Shown: positions 17,570-27,481, counted from the stretch's first letter. The stretch: DNA of 64,000 nt from RUG708 sp050946535 (GCA_050946535.1 JBMNUZ010000002.1:1-64000); one strand, 5' to 3'. Notes: generated by a model not told the origin, from the sequence alone. A program made the numbers and translations.

Positions 17570-17733
17570 GCAGATGTTTGAACGAGCCTGTCGGATGAAG
17601 TCATTAAATAGAAAATTGATCGTGGCATCTGAGCGGACGAGAAGAGTACTACTTTATAGATTATATAGGCATTATCGCCGTTAATCTGTGCAGAACCATA
17701 TTGAAAAATGCTGTCAATTTTTTTGTCACACTG

Positions 17734-17979
17734 TTGCTGGAAGTACTTGCCTGATATACTAAAAATTAAAGATAAATGGAAGATGCTGCATCCAGCCATC
17801 ATTATCATATGCAGCATCGTTTTGATCAACAATCGGTAATCATCTTTTGGGAGGGATATACGACAAATCCAATCAACGTATGTGGAAAGCACTTCCATGT
17901 CCTGTATGTCTGGATCGGATCGAATAGAACCTGCTGATGTGCCGAATTACCGATTATTCTGCCAGAAAGGAGAGCATTT
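17734..17979 (+). promoter_or_regulatory. promoter and conserved structured 5' leader, copy 1
   Basis: TATACT (17755-17760) is the likely -10, with TTGCTG 15 bases upstream as a possible -35. The roughly 215-base transcribed leader is nearly the same in copies at 22919 and 30007. It contains three helices: GATGCTGCAT/ATGCAGCATC (17782-17791 with 17809-17818, then TTTT), ATGTGGAA/TTCCATGT (17880-17887 with 17893-17900), and a long-range pairing of AATCGGTAAT (17831-17840) with ATTACCGATT (17946-17955). The last helix ends just before the ribosome binding site AAAGGAGAG. Homology extends upstream of the promoter to about 17622. It matches no riboswitch class I know. Confidence 0.65.
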
Positions 17980-20900
17980 ATGAAAATTATAGCTAAACGG
18001 AGTTTCGCCGTATTTTTGGCGATTATAACAGCCCTGTCACTCAGCTGGGGCGGACTGTTCTGGGGAGGAGATCATTTGTCTTATGCGGATGATGATCTTC
18101 CGACCAGTGGAACATGTGGTGAGAACTTAACCTGGACGCTTGATGAACAAGGAACGCTGACGATCAGCGGAACAGGTAAGATGACTTATTATTCATATGA
18201 TGGTTATTTTTCATCATCAGCACCATGGATTGGGGAATCTTACGCTGGGTCCGTGAGGATAAAAAATATTGTCATTGAGCAAGGCGTGACGAGCATCGGG
18301 AGTGCTGCCTTTGGAGGTTGCGTATCATTAGAATCGATCGATATCCCGGACAGCGTGACTAGCATCGAGAATAGAGCTTTTACAGGTTGCAACTCATTAG
18401 AATCGATCGAGATCCCGGACGGCGTGAAGTACATCGGATGGAGAGCCTTTGAAGGTTGCAGTGCATTAGAATCTATCGAGATCCCGGACAGCGTGACGAT
18501 CATCGATGATTATGCGTTTGAAGGTTGCAGTGCATTAGAATCGATCGATATCCCTAACAGCGTAACAAGCATCGGGGAAGGTGCGTTTAAAGATTGCAGT
18601 GTATTAAAATCTATCGAGATCCCGGACAGCGTGACGATCATCGAGTCTAGTACATTTTTTGGTTGCAGTGCAATAAAATCGATCGAGATCCCGGACAGCG
18701 TGAAGTACATCCGAGATTATGCCTTTACAGATTGTGGTGCATTAGAATCGATCGAGATCCCGGACGGCGTGAAGTACATCGCATGGAGTGCCTTTGAAGG
18801 TTGCAGTGTATTACAATTGATCGAGATCCCGGACGGCGTGGAGAGAATCGAGGATGATACCTTTGAAGGTTGCAGTGTATTACAATCGATCGAGATCCCG
18901 GACAGCGTGACGAGCATCGGGAGAAATGCTTTTAAAGATTGTAGTGCATTACAATCGATCAAGATCCCGGACAAAGTATGGTTCATCGGGGAGTCTGCTT
19001 TTGAAGGTTGCAGTTCATTACAATCGATCGAGATCCCGGACAACGTGACGAGAACCGAGGGTAGTGCCTTTGAAGGTTGCAGTGCGCTAACTGATATTTA
19101 TTATGGAGGTACTGAGGAGCAATGGAATGCGCTCGTTGGAGATAATGATGATATTCCGGAAACAACCACCATCCACTACAACTCAACCATGCCGGATAAT
19201 CCAACCACTCCGGATAATCCAGACACTTCGGGTAAATACGGACCGATAATCGATAAATTCGCAACGATCGATATCACTGCAACACCGATACCGAAAAAAC
19301 TCAGTGAGATGGATGGAACTGTAACGTATCAAATTGCCGCAACAGTTCACAATAACGACACGGACACGGAAATGGTCAACCCAAGTGTTACGTTATCTAA
19401 TTTAGATGATGTCACTTTAATTTCAGACAATCAGACACAGACGATTGATGCCATTCCAGGCGGCGGAGAAGCTACAGCATATTGGACGGTAAAGGTGAAG
19501 AGCGTGAATTTACGTAGTGCTCCTTACCCAAGCTTTACTGTATATTTGAAATCAGATAATTCGAATTTTCTTGGAAGTCGCTTTTCTACAAATTCTGGAA
19601 AGAATAAAATAATATTTAATAATTATATAACTGATGGGGATGCAAATATCGGACAACTACAAAGTGTCAATGTAGATCAGAACACCGTTACAATCAGTGG
19701 AAAAACGTATAAAGTGACTGATGATTATTATCTGTATAATAATACATCGCCACAGAAAATCATCGATGATAACGGAAGCAATGCATTGGTTTTGTACAAT
19801 ACCATTAATGGAAAAGTTCGTAAAATAGATTATCTTTCGAATGCACTTAAACCATCTGTATCTATGTCCCCGGCCGAATTTTCGTACACCTATTCTGACG
19901 GCGGTTACAAAGGTCAGGATACTACACCAAAAGCAGAAGTATTTCTAACCTATAAAGTCAAGGGTTATGCTTCGGATCTGGTTGAAAATTTAACCGTTGA
20001 GAGTTCACAGATAAATACAATTTCGGAAGTCAGTCTATATATTGAAGGGAATGGAGTAACCGGGAAAGGTACTATCTTCAGCGGAGCCGACAATTCCGAT
20101 AAGGGCAAGAAGATTACATTTGGTTCGAGCAATATACAAGGAACGTATCAGCTCGGACAGCCTCATAAAGTCGGATCAATTAAATTAAAAATAAGTAAGG
20201 AAGCGCCAAAGATAATAACGGAAGAAATAACAATTACTTCTAATATTGATGCTAATAGGATTGGAACCATTACAATTAATAATAATGACATTCGGGATCA
20301 GAGAGAGTTGTTAGACGAACGCGCTAAAGAACTTAGCTCTGAATTAGAAGATATTAATCTGGGCCTATCTTTACCGGAATATTTCACTAGTAAGCAGCAG
20401 AAGGAAATTGAAAAATTATTGAGCTTATGGTTGCTGGATCATTATTTCTCGGACGAAGTAGCGGAAGAAGCGGCCAATAAAATCGGTGTTGGACAAAAAT
20501 TCTTTAACGACAGGTTTAACAGCGCTCTGGGCATTTCTATGATGACAAATGACAAAGAATTTCATGATTCCATCGACATTGCTGTAGAAACAACGGAATA
20601 TGGCACTGTTAATATGCAATTCACAGTTGAGGGACAGAAATTCTCGAAATTAAGTGGTAAAAATCCTTATACCTCATTTGGAACTATAGAATGGGAAGTC
20701 ACCAGATCCGATAAAACAATGAGATCGGATGCAATAAGTGGTTCAAATGAGTGGTCTCCTGGAATATTCACGTATGCCAAGATGAATAGATTTGAAGACA
20801 TAGTGAAGTCATATTATGAATCTGCTATTGCTGAAATATATGGGAATGATGTCGATCAATTAATTGAAGAAGCGGCTGAGAAAATTGTACCTGAGTGTAT

Positions 20901-22521
20901 TGTCAGAGTAACGGAGTTTATAACTGGAGGAACGCCTTTCCATCATATCTATAAACTAACCACAACCGCAGAAGAGTCATGGATACGCGGTAAGAAAACG
21001 AGGACCTCGATCAAGTGCCCGGTTGATGTATATGTTTATAACGATAGCAATGAGCTATGTGGAAAAATCGTAAATAATGTTGCTGAATCAACTTCCAGCG
21101 ATGTTACTATGTCTGTTGAAGGTGATACAAAATATGTCGAATACACGGGAAGTGAATACTTTATTAAATTAGTCGGTAATGACACAGGAACAATGGAATA
21201 TGATGTGGATGAAATAATTGATGGACAGTCCGTTCGAACTGTTACCTACGAGAACATCCCATTAACTGAAGGAAAAACATATAATGGCCGAATTCCAAAT
21301 GTTTTTTACCTTGATAATAGTGTCTACCGGCTTACTGGAGATAATGAAGAATCGGTTAACTATACGACAGATACTTTGCTGGATCAGTCAGAAGCTACCG
21401 TTGAACCGACTACGTTAACTCTCCCTGATTCGGAATCTGGAACGTCGATTACGAATTCCGGAAAAGTACAACTCATCGTCACACCATCGAATGCGTCGAC
21501 AGAGGATCTCGTATGGACGAGCAGCGATCCAAGTATCGCGACCGTCGATAATACGGGAACGGTTACAGCGCTGAAGGACGGGACTGTGACGATCACCGTA
21601 AAGACGAAGGACGGAAAACTGTCCGCTTCGATAAAGGTGGATGTGACCAAGAGCGACAGCACTCAGCCTGGTGAAGATGCCAGCAACCAGCCAGGTGAAG
21701 ATGTCAGCAACCAGCCAGGTGAAAGTGTTGCACCAACAGAGCTCAAATTCAAGGACGCGGCATCTGGAACAAAGATTACAAACTCAGGAAAACTGAATCT
21801 TACTGTAGAACCGTCAAATGCGTCGACGGAGGATCTCGTATGGACGAGCAGCGATCCAAGTATCGCAACCGTCGATAATACGGGAACGGTTACAGCATTA
21901 AAGGACGGAACTGTGACGATCACCGTAAAGACAAAAGACGGAAAACTTTCTGCTTCGATTAAAGTAGAGGTTACGAAATCTGACGATACGTCATCGACAG
22001 AAGTTAAATTCACGGATGTTCAGGAGAGCGATTGGTTCTACGATGCTGTTTATTGGGCAGTCGCGGAGGGCATAACCGAGGGAACGTCGGAAACGACCTT
22101 CTCGCCGGATAATGAATGCACCCGCTCACAGATCGTAACTTTCCTGTGGAGAGCGAACGGCTCACCGGAGGTTGCTTCTACGGACAAATTCTCAGATGTC
22201 TCCAGCGATCAGTACTATGCAAAAGCAGTGGCATGGGCTGTAAAGCAGGGAATCACAGTCGGTACATCGGATACAACATTTAGTCCGGAAATGCCGTGCA
22301 CCAGAGCGCAGGCAGTCACATTCCTGTGGCGCGCGAATGAATCGCCTAGTGCTTCTGCTTCCAGCAAATTCAATGATGTGGACAGCAGTCAGTACTATGC
22401 GGATGCGGTTAACTGGGCAGTGAAGAATAAGATCACGGTCGGTACGTCGGATACTACATTCAGTCCTGACGTCACATGCTCGAGAGCACAGATCGTGGCA
22501 TTCCTGTATCGTGCAAAATAA
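17980..22521 (+). CDS. large LRR (BspA-type)/Big_2/SLH surface protein
   Basis: 1513 residues, secreted and wall-attached. A signal peptide (about 1-36) is followed by an opening module (TSGTCGENLTWTLDEQGTLTISGTG) and roughly a dozen 23-residue BspA-type leucine-rich repeats (about 95-380), each like AFxGCSxLESIEIPDSVTSI. A module with YYGGTEEQWNA comes next, then a long unique region (about 420-1135) that I do not recognise. Two Big_2 Ig-like domains follow (VWTSSDPSIATVDNTGTVTA occurs twice), and three SLH domains (about 1345-1513) that bind pyruvylated wall polymer. BspA-type proteins in other bacteria act in adhesion. The first member of a paralogous set sharing leader, signal peptide and SLH region. 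Confidence 0.9.
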   Translation: MKIIAKRSFAVFLAIITALSLSWGGLFWGGDHLSYADDDLPTSGTCGENLTWTLDEQGTLTISGTGKMTYYSYDGYFSSSAPWIGESYAGSVRIKNIVIEQGVTSIGSAAFGGCVSLESIDIPDSVTSIENRAFTGCNSLESIEIPDGVKYIGWRAFEGCSALESIEIPDSVTIIDDYAFEGCSALESIDIPNSVTSIGEGAFKDCSVLKSIEIPDSVTIIESSTFFGCSAIKSIEIPDSVKYIRDYAFTDCGALESIEIPDGVKYIAWSAFEGCSVLQLIEIPDGVERIEDDTFEGCSVLQSIEIPDSVTSIGRNAFKDCSALQSIKIPDKVWFIGESAFEGCSSLQSIEIPDNVTRTEGSAFEGCSALTDIYYGGTEEQWNALVGDNDDIPETTTIHYNSTMPDNPTTPDNPDTSGKYGPIIDKFATIDITATPIPKKLSEMDGTVTYQIAATVHNNDTDTEMVNPSVTLSNLDDVTLISDNQTQTIDAIPGGGEATAYWTVKVKSVNLRSAPYPSFTVYLKSDNSNFLGSRFSTNSGKNKIIFNNYITDGDANIGQLQSVNVDQNTVTISGKTYKVTDDYYLYNNTSPQKIIDDNGSNALVLYNTINGKVRKIDYLSNALKPSVSMSPAEFSYTYSDGGYKGQDTTPKAEVFLTYKVKGYASDLVENLTVESSQINTISEVSLYIEGNGVTGKGTIFSGADNSDKGKKITFGSSNIQGTYQLGQPHKVGSIKLKISKEAPKIITEEITITSNIDANRIGTITINNNDIRDQRELLDERAKELSSELEDINLGLSLPEYFTSKQQKEIEKLLSLWLLDHYFSDEVAEEAANKIGVGQKFFNDRFNSALGISMMTNDKEFHDSIDIAVETTEYGTVNMQFTVEGQKFSKLSGKNPYTSFGTIEWEVTRSDKTMRSDAISGSNEWSPGIFTYAKMNRFEDIVKSYYESAIAEIYGNDVDQLIEEAAEKIVPECIVRVTEFITGGTPFHHIYKLTTTAEESWIRGKKTRTSIKCPVDVYVYNDSNELCGKIVNNVAESTSSDVTMSVEGDTKYVEYTGSEYFIKLVGNDTGTMEYDVDEIIDGQSVRTVTYENIPLTEGKTYNGRIPNVFYLDNSVYRLTGDNEESVNYTTDTLLDQSEATVEPTTLTLPDSESGTSITNSGKVQLIVTPSNASTEDLVWTSSDPSIATVDNTGTVTALKDGTVTITVKTKDGKLSASIKVDVTKSDSTQPGEDASNQPGEDVSNQPGESVAPTELKFKDAASGTKITNSGKLNLTVEPSNASTEDLVWTSSDPSIATVDNTGTVTALKDGTVTITVKTKDGKLSASIKVEVTKSDDTSSTEVKFTDVQESDWFYDAVYWAVAEGITEGTSETTFSPDNECTRSQIVTFLWRANGSPEVASTDKFSDVSSDQYYAKAVAWAVKQGITVGTSDTTFSPEMPCTRAQAVTFLWRANESPSASASSKFNDVDSSQYYADAVNWAVKNKITVGTSDTTFSPDVTCSRAQIVAFLYRAK

Positions 22522-22560
22522 CAACAAATCCGATTCTTTGAATCGAAAATAGCAGATCGG

Positions 22561-22600
22561 CCGCCGGCAGTGTGGAAATGACAACACTGCCGGCGGTTTT
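22561..22600 (+). terminator. intrinsic terminator of the large LRR/SLH gene
   Basis: CCGCCGGCAGTGT pairs with ACACTGCCGGCGG, followed by TTTTCT. The same stem sequence recurs at 29766 and 33528, so terminators were duplicated with the genes. Confidence 0.85.
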
Positions 22601-22918
22601 CTATTTGCTGATGCCGACGAGTATTTCCTGTCCATTCCCGTTATACGTTCGTATCGTTTCGTGTCAACATGATCCTCAATGGCTTTTCCCAGTCTATGCA
22701 ATTTTTGTAAACATTGTTGTATTCTGTTGGAGCTTATGCGCAGGGGCGGCATTTTTATTATCGGGAGCTCACCATTGGAAATAAAACGTATAACCTTGAT
22801 TGCATGTGGCATTTGAGCGGGGGTAGAAGAGCACTATTTGATAAATTGGAAAGGCATTATCACCGTTACTCTATGCGGAACCAAATTGAAAAATGCTGTC
22901 AATTTTTTTGTCACACTG

Positions 22919-23163
22919 TTGCTGGAAGTACTTGCTTGATATACTAAATAATAATAATTGTTGGAAGATGCTGCATCCAGCCATCATGATCATATGCAGC
23001 ATCTTTTTGATCAACAATCGGTAATCATCTTTGAGGGGGATATACGACGAATCTGATCACTGCACATGGAAAGCACTTCCATGTCCTGTATGTCTGGATT
23101 GGATCGAAGTGAACCTGTTGATGTGCCGAATTACCGATTATTCTGCCAGAAGGGAGAGCATTT
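22919..23163 (+). promoter_or_regulatory. promoter and conserved structured 5' leader, copy 2
   Basis: Same layout as at 17734: TATACT at 22940-22945, helix 1 at 22967-22976/22994-23003 followed by five T's, helix 2 at 23064-23071/23077-23084, and the AATCGGTAAT/ATTACCGATT long-range pair. In helix 2 two bases differ from copy 1 (ACATGGAA for ATGTGGAA), turning U-G and G-U pairs into C-G and A-U, so pairing is kept. Homology to copy 3 extends upstream to about 22720. It now drives only a gene remnant. The stretch 22605-22707 also resembles 33571-33610 and 33934-33965. Confidence 0.65.
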
Positions 23164-23527
23164 ATGAAAGTTATTGCTAAACGGAGTTTCGCTGTATTTT
23201 TGGCGATTATAACAGCCATGTCACTCAGCTGGGGCGGACTGTTCTGGGTAGGAGGGAATCACAGCTGGTACATCGGATACGATATTTAGTCCGGATATGC
23301 CGTGTACCAGAGCGCAGGCGGTCACATTCCTGTGGCGTGCGAAAGAATCACCGAATGCTTCCGCTTCCAGCAAGTTCAATGATGTGGACAGCAGCCAGTA
23401 CTATGCAAAAGCAGTGGAATGGGCGGTACAGCAAGGAATCACAGTTGGAACGTCGGATACCACTTTCAGCCCGGATGCAGTCTGCATCAGAGCGCAGATC
23501 GTGACATTCGTTTATCGCGCGAAATAA
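23164..23527 (+). pseudogene. remnant of an LRR/SLH gene: signal peptide joined out of frame to SLH end
   Basis: The first 30 codons match the signal peptide of the 17980 and 30257 genes (MKVIAKRSFAVFLAIITAMS). At about 23250 the sequence jumps to the middle of the SLH region (GGGAATCACAGCTGGTACAT, also found near 31984). The junction lies in a short stretch shared by both sides (AGGA/GGGA), typical of a deletion. The frame is lost: translation stops at 23289 after 41 codons, while SLH coding continues in another frame from 23297 to 23527. All LRR, Ig and first SLH coding is missing. Confidence 0.85.
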
Positions 23528-23569
23528 CTTCACTGCGGATTCATTCACCAAATCACAGATCAGATCAAA

Positions 23570-23605
23570 CGCCGACAGTATCTGTAGATGCTGCCGGCGG
23601 TTCTA
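23570..23605 (+). terminator. weak terminator-like hairpin after the remnant
   Basis: CGCCG...CGGCG with a partly paired interior, a degraded relative of the CCGCCGGCAGTG terminators at 22561, 29766 and 33528. No clear T-run. Confidence 0.4.
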
Positions 23606-23656
23606 TAAAAGATAAAGATGCAGACGTTGTAATCGCATGAAGAAGGAGAGAAAAAT

Positions 23657-25537
23657 ATGAACAACCATGAAATAAACCCGGGCGGTCGTGTCCGCTTTGC
23701 TCATGAACGCGTCTTCCGCATGAGAAACGAAAGACGCCGGTCGGGACCGCAGCTGCGGATGAAGAGAATGAAAAGGAGAGGGACGGTCGCCGTATTGGTT
23801 ATGATCCTGCTGTGCACGATGATGCCGTCTCTGGCATATGCCGATGTCACGTCTGGAGAAGATACCAGCGCGGCGACCCATGTCGATGCGGTCGGAAGTG
23901 CAACCACGGATTCCGGCAGCACGACGATCGAATCGGGAGACTGGGTGTTCTCGATCGATGAAGAGGATTCGTCGGCGGCGGTCACAGGATACACCGGCAA
24001 GGACGAAAGCGTTCACATCCCTAAGACCGTGCAGGGCTATACAGTGACGGGAATTAGCCGCACTGCATTCGACGGATCTTCGGTCACGAGCATCTCGATT
24101 CCGGAAAGCATTACGGACATCGAAAAGGGATCGTTTGAAAACTGCGAAAATCTGATGAGCCTTTCGACGATCGTGATGAATCCGGTGTACAGCAGTTCAG
24201 CAGGCGTCCTGTTCAATAAGGAGCGGACGGAACTGATCTGCTGCCCGCCTGCGAAGAGGGGACCGGCATACACCGTACCGGACGGCGTGCAGACGATCGA
24301 CAGCGATGCTTTCAGTAACTGTTCGAACCTGGAACAGGTGACGATGCCGAAAGGGCTGCAAACGGTCGGAGCAGGTGCGCTGAGCAGTTGCAGTAATTTG
24401 AAGAGTGTGATCTTTAAAGGAGATGCGCCGGCCGTGGAGAGCGGTGCGTTCCCTGCAGCCGCGGTTATGTATTATCCGGACGGGAAAAACGGATGGACGG
24501 AACCGACGTGGGAAGGTTACCAATCGAAGAAATGCCTTTACATCGAGAGCAAGGACATGATCCTCACGGACGTGGGAGCCGACGAATATTTTGCTACTCC
24601 GGTTCAGTGGGGCATAGAACAGAATATCACGCAAGGGACCTCCGAGACGACGTTCAATCCGTATGCAGCCTGCACGAGAGCGGAGGCCGTCACCTTCCTG
24701 TGGCGGACCAACGGAAGCCCGGAACCGGACCTGTCGAACAATCCATTCAGCGATATCGATGCCTCACAATATTATTACAAAGCGGTATTGTGGGCGTGCC
24801 AGAACCAGATCACGAGCGGTGTTTCCTCGTCTGCATTTAACCCGAACGGGACGGTCACCCGTGCGGAAACGGTGACATTCCTCTGGCGGTGCAGACGTCT
24901 GCGGGCGTCGGCTTCGATCAATTTCCAGGATGTCGGCACGGGGGATTTCTTCTACTATCCGGTGCGCTGGGCGGTCGAGAAAGGCATCACGAGCGGCGTC
25001 GACGATGTGACGTTCTCGCCATACGGCCTCGCGACGAGGGGACAGGTGATAACATTCCTGCAGCGTGCCTGCCAGACGGACGGATGTTATCTGGATCCAA
25101 GTCAGTGGCAGATCATCTATCCGGCCGCGGAGCATGTTCTCGATGAAGTCGGACACTCGCTCCGGGCAGCGTTCAACTGGTCAGCGAGCATGACCTACTA
25201 CGGCCATAACCGTTATATGCCGGATACGGCAGCGCCAGGAATAGAATGGTATGCCAACTACGGGTTTACGAATAAAAGGGGAAACTGCTATGTGATGGCG
25301 TCGACATTTTATGAGATGGCTGTGAATCTGGGATATAAGCCGCGTCAGATGAGCGGGAAAGTACCGCTGCGAGTAGGAGGACTGGGACCTCATTCCTGGG
25401 TTGAAATCACCATCAACGGAACGAACTACGTGTTCGATCCGGATTTCACGGAGGAGACGGGAAGAAATGGATACATGATCCATTATGGACAATCCGGAAC
25501 CTGGAGATATCAAAGCTACTCGGCAATGAGTCTGTAA
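23657..25537 (+). CDS. LRR/SLH/transglutaminase-like surface protein, copy 1
   Basis: 626 residues. An unusually long basic N-terminal stretch (about 40 residues) precedes the signal-peptide core (VAVLVMILLCTMMPSLAYA). Then follow a short BspA-type LRR block (about 110-270), three SLH domains (about 300-480) and a C-terminal transglutaminase-like domain. In the latter Cys544 (RGNCYVMASTFYEMA), His579 (GPHSWVEI) and Asp594 (VFDPDF) match the Cys-His-Asp triad of transglutaminase/peptidase-like domains. It is thus probably a wall-bound enzyme that cross-links or hydrolyses amide bonds. The start follows AAGGAGAG. A near-identical tandem copy follows, evidence of duplication. Confidence 0.85.
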   Translation: MNNHEINPGGRVRFAHERVFRMRNERRRSGPQLRMKRMKRRGTVAVLVMILLCTMMPSLAYADVTSGEDTSAATHVDAVGSATTDSGSTTIESGDWVFSIDEEDSSAAVTGYTGKDESVHIPKTVQGYTVTGISRTAFDGSSVTSISIPESITDIEKGSFENCENLMSLSTIVMNPVYSSSAGVLFNKERTELICCPPAKRGPAYTVPDGVQTIDSDAFSNCSNLEQVTMPKGLQTVGAGALSSCSNLKSVIFKGDAPAVESGAFPAAAVMYYPDGKNGWTEPTWEGYQSKKCLYIESKDMILTDVGADEYFATPVQWGIEQNITQGTSETTFNPYAACTRAEAVTFLWRTNGSPEPDLSNNPFSDIDASQYYYKAVLWACQNQITSGVSSSAFNPNGTVTRAETVTFLWRCRRLRASASINFQDVGTGDFFYYPVRWAVEKGITSGVDDVTFSPYGLATRGQVITFLQRACQTDGCYLDPSQWQIIYPAAEHVLDEVGHSLRAAFNWSASMTYYGHNRYMPDTAAPGIEWYANYGFTNKRGNCYVMASTFYEMAVNLGYKPRQMSGKVPLRVGGLGPHSWVEITINGTNYVFDPDFTEETGRNGYMIHYGQSGTWRYQSYSAMSL

Positions 25538-25705
25538 TCATGCAGCTCGCCCGAGTCTGACGGCGCAGGATCGGATCTTTCAGGATGGTACGATGTGATT
25601 CTGAGCAAACCGATGCGCTGACGTAAGAGCATTAGATGGCGAAAGTAACCCCAGCTCGCTGTTGGGTGATCCATACCATAACTTTATTGTAGGAGATGAA
25701 AGAGT

Positions 25706-27481
25706 TTGAAAAAGAATCAACCATTATGGACGGTATGTCTGATCATGATCCTGCTGTGCACGATGATGCCGTCCCTGGCTTATGCCGATGTCACGTCTGG
25801 AGAAGATACTGGCGCGGCGACCAATGTCGATGCGGATGCGGGCGAAAATGCTGCCACGGATTCCGGCAGCACGACGATCGAATCGGGAGACTGGGTGCTC
25901 TCGATCGATGAAGAGGATTCGTCGGCGGCGGTCACAGAATACACCGGCAAGGACGGAAGCGTTCACATCCCTAAGACCGTGCAGGGCCATACGGTGACGG
26001 GAATCCGCCGCACTGCATTCGACGGATCTTCGGTCACGAGCATCTCGATTCCGGAAAGCGTCACGGACATCGAAAAAGGATCGTTTGAAAACTGCGAAAA
26101 TCTGATGAGCCTTTCGACGATCGTGATGAATCCGGCGTACAGCAGTTCAAACGGCGTCCTGTTCAATAAGGAGCGGACGGAACTGATCTGCTGCCCGCCC
26201 GCTAAGAAAGGACCAACATACACCGTACCGGACAGCGTGCAGACGATCGACAGCGATGCTTTCAGTAACTGTTCGAACCTGGAACAGGTGACGATGCCGA
26301 AAGGGCTGCAAACGGTCGGAGCAGGTGCGCTGAGCAGTTGCAGTAATTTGAAGAGCGTGGTCTTCAAAGGGGATGCGCCGGCCGTGGAGAGCGGCGCGCT
26401 CCCGGCAGCCGCGGTTGTGTATTATCCGGACGGGAAAAACGGATGGACAGAACCGACGTGGGAAGGTTACCAATCGAAGAAATGCCTTTACATCGAGAGC
26501 AAGGACATGATCCTCACGGACGTGGAAACCGACGATTATTTTGCTGTTGCGGTTCAGTGGGGCGTAGAACAGAATATCACGCAAGGGACCACCGAGACGA
26601 CGTTCAATCCGTCTGCAGCCTGCACGAGAGGGGAGGTCGTCACCTTCCTGTGGCGGGCCAACGGAAGCCCGGAACCGGACCTATCGAACAATCCATTCGG
26701 CGATATCAATGCCACACAATATTATTACAAAGCGGTATTGTGGGCGTGCCAGAACCAGATCACGAGCGGCGTTTCATCGTCTGCATTTAACCCGGACGGG
26801 ACGTGCACCCGTGCGGAAACGCTGACCTTCCTCTGGCGTTGCAGACGTCTGAGGGCATCGGCGTCGATCAATTTCCAGGATGTCAGCACAGAGGATTTCT
26901 TCTACTATCCGGTGCGCTGGGCGGTCGAGAAAGGCATCACGAGCGGCGTAGACGATGTGACGTTCTCGCCATACGGCCTCGCGACGAGGGGACAGGTGAT
27001 GACACTCCTGCAGCGCGCCAGCCAGACGGACGGATGTTATCTGGATCCAAGTCAGTGGCAGATCATCTATCCGGCTGCGGAGCATGTTCTGGATGAAGTC
27101 GGACACTCGCTCCAGGCCGCGTTCCACTGGTCTTCATATATGACGTATACTAGTAAAAATATGCCGGTTACCGCGGATCCCGGCATCGCATGGTTTGCAG
27201 ATTATGGCTTCACGCATCACACGGGGAACTGCTACGTGAAGGCCGCGACGTTTTATGAGATGGCTTCCAATCTCGGATTCAAGCCGCGCCAGATGAGCGG
27301 CTGGGTTCCGCTGAGAGGGGGCACGCTGAGTCCGCATTCCTGGGATGAAATCACGATCGACGGAACCGTATATATTTTCGATCCAGCCTTTGATCGTGGA
27401 GGAAAGCGCAACGGATATATGATTCAGTATGGCCAGACCGGCACATGGAAGTATCAGAATTATTTTGAAATGACCATGTGA
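25706..27481 (+). CDS. LRR/SLH/transglutaminase-like surface protein, copy 2
   Basis: 591 residues, a tandem duplicate of the preceding gene with the same domain order. The triad is intact: Cys509 (TGNCYVKAATFYEMA), His544 (SPHSWDEI) and Asp559 (IFDPAF). The N-terminus differs: a normal short signal peptide from a TTG start after GGAG. The upstream copy has a 40-residue basic extension instead. The central LRR and SLH parts are almost unchanged, while the catalytic domain has diverged more (GTLSPHSWDE against GGLGPHSWVE), which could reflect substrate change. Confidence 0.85.
   Translation: MKKNQPLWTVCLIMILLCTMMPSLAYADVTSGEDTGAATNVDADAGENAATDSGSTTIESGDWVLSIDEEDSSAAVTEYTGKDGSVHIPKTVQGHTVTGIRRTAFDGSSVTSISIPESVTDIEKGSFENCENLMSLSTIVMNPAYSSSNGVLFNKERTELICCPPAKKGPTYTVPDSVQTIDSDAFSNCSNLEQVTMPKGLQTVGAGALSSCSNLKSVVFKGDAPAVESGALPAAAVVYYPDGKNGWTEPTWEGYQSKKCLYIESKDMILTDVETDDYFAVAVQWGVEQNITQGTTETTFNPSAACTRGEVVTFLWRANGSPEPDLSNNPFGDINATQYYYKAVLWACQNQITSGVSSSAFNPDGTCTRAETLTFLWRCRRLRASASINFQDVSTEDFFYYPVRWAVEKGITSGVDDVTFSPYGLATRGQVMTLLQRASQTDGCYLDPSQWQIIYPAAEHVLDEVGHSLQAAFHWSSYMTYTSKNMPVTADPGIAWFADYGFTHHTGNCYVKAATFYEMASNLGFKPRQMSGWVPLRGGTLSPHSWDEITIDGTVYIFDPAFDRGGKRNGYMIQYGQTGTWKYQNYFEMTM

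Noticed and set aside
17761..17979. The LRR-gene leader as a known c-di-GMP or other named riboswitch
   Set aside because: The conserved core sequences of those classes are absent. It is therefore reported only as an unassigned structured leader.
18280..19090. Regular 69-bp DNA repeats that could be read as a CRISPR or satellite
   Set aside because: The period equals 23 codons of BspA-type leucine-rich repeats in one intact frame; there are no spacers between constant repeats.
22720..23163. Shared 400-bp blocks upstream of the LRR genes as a mobile element
   Set aside because: No terminal inverted repeats or target duplications found, and all copies sit in the same position before homologous genes. 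Duplication with the gene explains them better.
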